Shown: piece by piece, positions 32,263 through 35,611 of the stretch
Layout: every line of letters begins with the position of its first letter
Numbering within the stretch: the first letter of the stretch is position 1
NCBI GenBank assembly: GCA_964387795.1
Contig: CAYLYP010000027.1
Coordinates: 1-35,611 of the forward strand
DNA length: 35,611 nucleotides
DNA from: CAYLYP01 sp964387795
Lineage (GTDB): Bacteria > Bacteroidota > Bacteroidia > Bacteroidales > UBA7960
Reading direction: 5' to 3'
Translations under genes and position numbers: made by a program
The notes under the pieces: model-generated
What the model was told of the DNA's origin: nothing
What the model saw: only the letters and a program-made list of their open reading frames with translations
Databases searched by the model: none

Positions 32263-33432
32263 ATGGAAACACCATCGCGATATGGGCAAAGAGGCGTTTC
32301 AGCTTCAAAAGAAGATGTACATAATGCCATAAGTAAGTTAGATAAAGGACTTTTCCCAAAGGCTTTTTGTAAAATTATTCCTGATGTGCTTGGTGGCGAT
32401 GAGGAGTTTTGTAATATTATGCATGCTGATGGTGCAGGGACCAAATCTTCACTGGCATATCTTTATTGGAAAGAAACCGGTGACCTTTCTGTCTGGAAAG
32501 GGATTGCCCAGGATGCTATTGTGATGAACCTCGATGACCTGCTTTGTGTGGGGGCTGTTAATGATATTGTTTTGTCTTCTACTATTGGCAGGAACAAAAA
32601 CCTGATACCCGGTGAAGTGATTGCTGAAATCATTAACGGGACAGAGGCCTTTCTTGAAAACATGCGTTCACATGGTATCGGTATCTGGTCTTCAGGTGGC
32701 GAAACGGCTGATGTGGGTGACCTTGTCAGGACGATTATTGTTGATTCTACTGTGTGTTGCAGGATGAAACGTTCTGATGTCATCTCAAATCACCGCATTC
32801 AGGCCGGTGATGTTATTGTTGGTTTGTCTTCCTATGGTCAAACAACTTATGAAGATACATACAACGGAGGTATGGGCAGCAATGGCCTTACCTCTGCCCG
32901 CCATGATGTGTTTCATAAAAAATATGCAAAGGATTATCCTGAAAGCTATGACCCTTCAATAAATCCTGAGCTTGTGTATTCAGGGCAGGGTACGCTGCTG
33001 CAAGCTGTTGAGGGCACTGACCTTAATCTTGGAAAACTGGTTTTATCACCCACACGTACCTATGCCCCTGTTATTAAAAAGATACTTGGCGAATTGAGGT
33101 CTCAAATCCATGGTATGATACACTGTAGTGGTGGCGCTCAAACAAAGGTGCTTCACTTTATTGAAAACCTGCATGTGATTAAAAACAATCTTTTCGAAAT
33201 TCCTCCTTTGTTCAAAACAATCCAACAACAATCCCAGACCCCCTGGCAGGAGATGTATAAAGTGTTCAATATGGGTCACCGCTTCGAAATTTATATCCCT
33301 GAACAATATGCTTCCCGGATTATTGATATTGCAGTTTCGTTCAATATGGAAGCAAAGATTGTAGGCTTTTGCGAAGCTTCTGACAACAAGATGGTTACCA
33401 TTGAATCTCCTTTTGGGAAATTCGTTTATTAA
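32263..33432 (+). CDS. purM: Phosphoribosylformylglycinamidine cyclo-ligase (PurM/AIR synthase-like)
   Basis: 389 residues from the ATG at 32263. An in-frame start at 32209 is rejected because a promoter overlaps it and METPSRYGQRGVSASKEDV is the natural N-terminus. AIR synthase motifs are HADGAGTKSSLAYLYWKETGD, DAIVMNLDDLLCVGA (nucleotide binding), GGETADVGD, and, in the C-terminal half, GDVIVGLSSYGQTTYE, HCSGGAQTKVLHFI and VFNMGHRFEIYIP. Known PurM proteins cyclise FGAM to AIR with ATP in purine synthesis. The last part (QSQTPWQEMYKVFNMGHRFE) follows the family. It precedes prfA, but prfA has its own promoter at its 3' end. Confidence 0.9.
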   Translation: METPSRYGQRGVSASKEDVHNAISKLDKGLFPKAFCKIIPDVLGGDEEFCNIMHADGAGTKSSLAYLYWKETGDLSVWKGIAQDAIVMNLDDLLCVGAVNDIVLSSTIGRNKNLIPGEVIAEIINGTEAFLENMRSHGIGIWSSGGETADVGDLVRTIIVDSTVCCRMKRSDVISNHRIQAGDVIVGLSSYGQTTYEDTYNGGMGSNGLTSARHDVFHKKYAKDYPESYDPSINPELVYSGQGTLLQAVEGTDLNLGKLVLSPTRTYAPVIKKILGELRSQIHGMIHCSGGAQTKVLHFIENLHVIKNNLFEIPPLFKTIQQQSQTPWQEMYKVFNMGHRFEIYIPEQYASRIIDIAVSFNMEAKIVGFCEASDNKMVTIESPFGKFVY

Positions 33433-33454
33433 ACGCTTATTTTTTGTAAATTTG
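33425..33454 (+). promoter_or_regulatory. prfA promoter
   Basis: TTTA (33425-33428) and TAAATTTG (33447-33454) with an 18-base spacer; the -7 is an exact consensus match. It overlaps the purM stop codon and gives a leader of about 20 bases. Confidence 0.6.
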
Positions 33455-33480
33455 CACTCCAAAAATAATTACACCACACA

Positions 33481-34554
33481 ATGTTGATTGACAAATTAAG
33501 GGCCATAGCCAATCGTTGGAACGAAATAGGGCAACAGCTTACCGACCCGGAAGTGAGTGCCGATATGAAACGCTTTGTGAAGCTCAATAAAGAATACAAG
33601 GATCTGGAACCTATTGTTGAAGCCTATAAAGAATACAAAAACGTAATTGACAATATTGCATCCTCCAAGGATGTCCTTGCCAACGAAAAAGATGAAGAAT
33701 TTCGCGAAATGGCCAGGGAAGAACTTGATGGTCTTGCTATCCGAAAAGAAGAATTGGAAGAAGAAATCAGGGTATTGTTAATCCCTGCTGATCCGGGCGA
33801 TGAGAAAAATGCAATCCTTGAGATACGTGCCGGTACCGGGGGTGATGAAGCAAGTATCTTTGCAGGCGACCTGTATCGTATGTATATGAAATTCTGTGAA
33901 TCAAAAGGTTGGCGTACCGAACTTGTTTCATGCACAGAAGGGACCGTAGGGGGCTTCAAGGAAGTCATCCTGAATGTAAGCGGTGAAAAAGTGTATGGTG
34001 TCTTAAAATATGAGTCAGGTGTGCATCGTGTACAACGTGTCCCTGCTACCGAGACCCAGGGACGTGTTCATACCTCGGCTGCTACTGTTGCTGTGCTCCC
34101 CGAAGCTGATGAGTTTGATGTAGAGATAAAACTTAACGATATTAAAAAAGATACTTACTGTTCTTCAGGGCCTGGCGGACAGTCAGTAAATACAACATAT
34201 TCTGCTGTAAGGCTTACACACCTCCCTACTGGTGTTGTTGTAACCTGCCAGGATGAAAAATCTCAGATAAAAAACTACGAAAAGGCTCTTAAAGTCCTTC
34301 GTTCACGTATCTTTGATATGGAACATAAAAAATACCTTGATGAAATTGCCTCTAAAAGAAAAACAATGGTTTCATCAGGCGACCGATCAGCTAAAATCAG
34401 GACTTATAACTATCCCCAGGGTAGGGTAACAGACCATCGTATTGGTCTTACGCTTTATAACCTGGCTGTAATTATGGATGGCGAAATACAGGACATTATT
34501 AATGCTCTGCAATTGGCCGAAAATGCTGAAAAACTTAAAGAAGGCGGAATATAA
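33481..34554 (+). CDS. prfA: Peptide chain release factor 1
   Basis: 357 residues. The codon-reading tripeptide is PAT (186-188, in RVPATETQGRVHTSAATVAVLPE), which marks RF1 (UAG/UAA) and not RF2. The peptidyl-transferase motif GGQ is at about 232-234 (SSGPGGQSVNTT), and its Gln is normally methylated by PrmC. ILEIRAGTGGDEASIFAGDLYRMY is the conserved domain before it. pyrF starts 12 bp after the stop, so the two are probably co-transcribed from the prfA promoter. Confidence 0.97.
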   Translation: MLIDKLRAIANRWNEIGQQLTDPEVSADMKRFVKLNKEYKDLEPIVEAYKEYKNVIDNIASSKDVLANEKDEEFREMAREELDGLAIRKEELEEEIRVLLIPADPGDEKNAILEIRAGTGGDEASIFAGDLYRMYMKFCESKGWRTELVSCTEGTVGGFKEVILNVSGEKVYGVLKYESGVHRVQRVPATETQGRVHTSAATVAVLPEADEFDVEIKLNDIKKDTYCSSGPGGQSVNTTYSAVRLTHLPTGVVVTCQDEKSQIKNYEKALKVLRSRIFDMEHKKYLDEIASKRKTMVSSGDRSAKIRTYNYPQGRVTDHRIGLTLYNLAVIMDGEIQDIINALQLAENAEKLKEGGI

Positions 34555-34566
34555 TAATCTCATACC

Positions 34567-35427
34567 ATGAACCGGCAGCAACTTGTTGAACTTATCAAAT
34601 CAAAGAAATCCTTTCTTTGTGTGGGGCTTGATACCCAATTGGATAAAATCCCCGGGTCTGTCAGATTGGCCGAAGATCCTATCTTTGAGTTTAATAAGCA
34701 GATTATTGATGCTACGATTGATGTTGCCGCTGCATATAAACCCAATACAGCTTTTTATGAAGCCCTGGGCGCAGATGGTTGGCGGAGCCTTGAAAAAACA
34801 ATTGATTATATAAACAGGAAATATCCAAATCAGGCCTTTACAATTGCTGATGCCAAAAGAGGTGATATTGGTAATACATGCGATCAATATGCCAGGGCAT
34901 TCTTTGAAAGGATGGATTTCGATGCAATTACCCTTAACCCATATATGGGAGGGGATTCTATTACCCCTTTCCTGAAATATAAGGATAAATGGGCAGTTGT
35001 ACTTAGCCTTACTTCCAATCCTTCTTCTCTCGATTTTCAGCATCTTCAACCACAGCTCCCTACGCTTCTCGAAAAATTGGGCATGAAAACATGCTATTGG
35101 AAAAAACTTTATGAGATTGTTGTTGAAAAGTCTTTTGAGTGGGGAAATGAACAAAATATTATGTTTGTTGCCGGTGCAACACAGGCCGAGATGATTGCCG
35201 GTATCAGGGAAATAGCCCCCCAGCATTTTCTTTTGGTACCTGGTGTAGGGGCTCAGGGAGGCAGCCTGCAGGAAGTATGCAAATATGGAATGAACAAGGA
35301 TTGCGGGCTTCTTATTAATGCATCACGAAGCATTATCTATGCAGGTAATGCTGATGACTTTGCTGTGAAAGCCAGGGAGGAAGCCTGCAGGATGCAAAAA
35401 GAAATGGAATTGTTGTTGAAATTCTAA
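34567..35427 (+). CDS. pyrF: Orotidine-5'-phosphate decarboxylase (PyrF, long type)
   Basis: 286 residues, the length of the type-2 OMP decarboxylases of Bacteroidetes and actinobacteria. The catalytic loop is IADAKRGDIGNT (Asp96, Lys98, Asp101). Other motifs are FLCVGLDTQLDKIP (N-terminal Asp), KPNTAFYEALG, DAITLNPYMGGDSI, VAGATQAEMIAGIREIAPQHFLLVPGVGAQGG (phosphate-binding region) and LINASRSIIYAG. The enzyme makes UMP in the last step of pyrimidine synthesis. It follows prfA by 12 bp and ends before a strong terminator. Confidence 0.96.
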   Translation: MNRQQLVELIKSKKSFLCVGLDTQLDKIPGSVRLAEDPIFEFNKQIIDATIDVAAAYKPNTAFYEALGADGWRSLEKTIDYINRKYPNQAFTIADAKRGDIGNTCDQYARAFFERMDFDAITLNPYMGGDSITPFLKYKDKWAVVLSLTSNPSSLDFQHLQPQLPTLLEKLGMKTCYWKKLYEIVVEKSFEWGNEQNIMFVAGATQAEMIAGIREIAPQHFLLVPGVGAQGGSLQEVCKYGMNKDCGLLINASRSIIYAGNADDFAVKAREEACRMQKEMELLLKF

Positions 35428-35520
35428 GTCAGTTATTGGTACATCTTCATTCGCAATTTTAGATAATACAGTTTTTATCCTGTCAATAATTTTTTTTTCA
35501 GATAGAAATGCAGGGACAAA

Positions 35521-35556
35521 AAAAAGCCGCTTATTTCATTAATAAGCGGCTTTTTT
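35521..35556. terminator. Terminator after pyrF
   Basis: GCCGCTTATT (35526-35535) pairs perfectly with AATAAGCGGC (35541-35550) around TCATT, with A-run and T-run flanks, so it could end transcription from both sides. Confidence 0.9.
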
Positions 35557-35569
35557 GATTTAAAATATT

Positions 35570-35611
35570 TTATTCAATGATGGTATTCCATCCATGAACA
35601 TCAGGCTCATC
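35570..35611 (-). CDS. C-terminal end of a minus-strand gene (cut by window)
   Basis: On the minus strand the last 13 codons read DEPDVHGWNTIIE, followed by the stop TAA at 35572-35570. The sequence looks like a natural protein end and sits directly before the bidirectional terminator, as expected for a convergent gene. No function can be inferred. Confidence 0.4.
   Translation of the reverse strand, partial: DEPDVHGWNTIIE

Overview
The window looks like a chromosomal segment of an anaerobic, fermentative Bacteroidetes (Bacteroidales-like). Evidence: AT-rich sequence; several Bacteroidetes-type promoters (-33 TTG/TTTG, spacer of about 19-20, -7 TAnnTTTG); few Shine-Dalgarno sequences; a SecDF fusion; a TonB-dependent receptor with an N-terminal carboxypeptidase-regulatory-like domain; a type IX secretion cargo protein; and a PorE-like TPR/propeller/OmpA protein. 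An [FeFe] hydrogenase and a ferredoxin-linked 2-oxoacid oxidoreductase point to strict anaerobiosis with H2 metabolism and amino-acid fermentation.

Region 1 (1-7771, all minus strand) is a hydrogen-metabolism island. hydC-hydB-hydA encode an NADH-linked trimeric [FeFe] hydrogenase and end at a strong terminator. Next comes rex, the NADH/NAD+-sensing repressor, and then a tightly overlapping five-gene operon: DRTGG protein, RsbW-like ATPase, HydS-like noncanonical [FeFe] hydrogenase, second DRTGG protein, PHP phosphoesterase (cut by the window edge). An 18-bp Rex operator sits directly upstream of that operon's promoter. The gene content suggests a redox/H2-sensing module controlled by Rex beside the catalytic hydrogenase. 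HydB is a short form without the N-terminal [2Fe-2S] and C-terminal ferredoxin domains usual in bifurcating enzymes.

Region 2 (7772-15270) has a 900-bp gene-free stretch with a degenerate MITE-like element and an 11-bp tandem repeat array that folds back on itself. After it come prfC (+), then a TonB receptor (-), a ModE-like winged-helix regulator (-) and a lipoprotein with two sulfite-oxidase-like modules (+). The receptor and lipoprotein promoter regions share inverted repeats built on CGATATGC, so these three genes look like one regulon, possibly for molybdate or tungstate. A second, intact copy of the MITE-like element (225 bp, 6-bp target duplication) follows.

Region 3 (15271-23493) holds an AI-2E-family transporter, truA, a doubtful small ORF, an unknown lipoprotein, 886 bp of non-coding sequence with stem-loops, the vorDBAC-type 2-oxoacid:ferredoxin oxidoreductase operon, an isoprenylcysteine-methyltransferase-like membrane protein and a DoxX/YkgB-like membrane protein.

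Region 4 (23494-35611) is mostly housekeeping: a T9SS cargo protein with FG-GAP repeats (-), secDF, tatA, a PorE-like outer-membrane protein, a PurM-like protein, prfA and pyrF, and the last codons of a minus-strand gene at the edge. Nothing supports a tRNA, rRNA, CRISPR array, prophage or complete insertion sequence.
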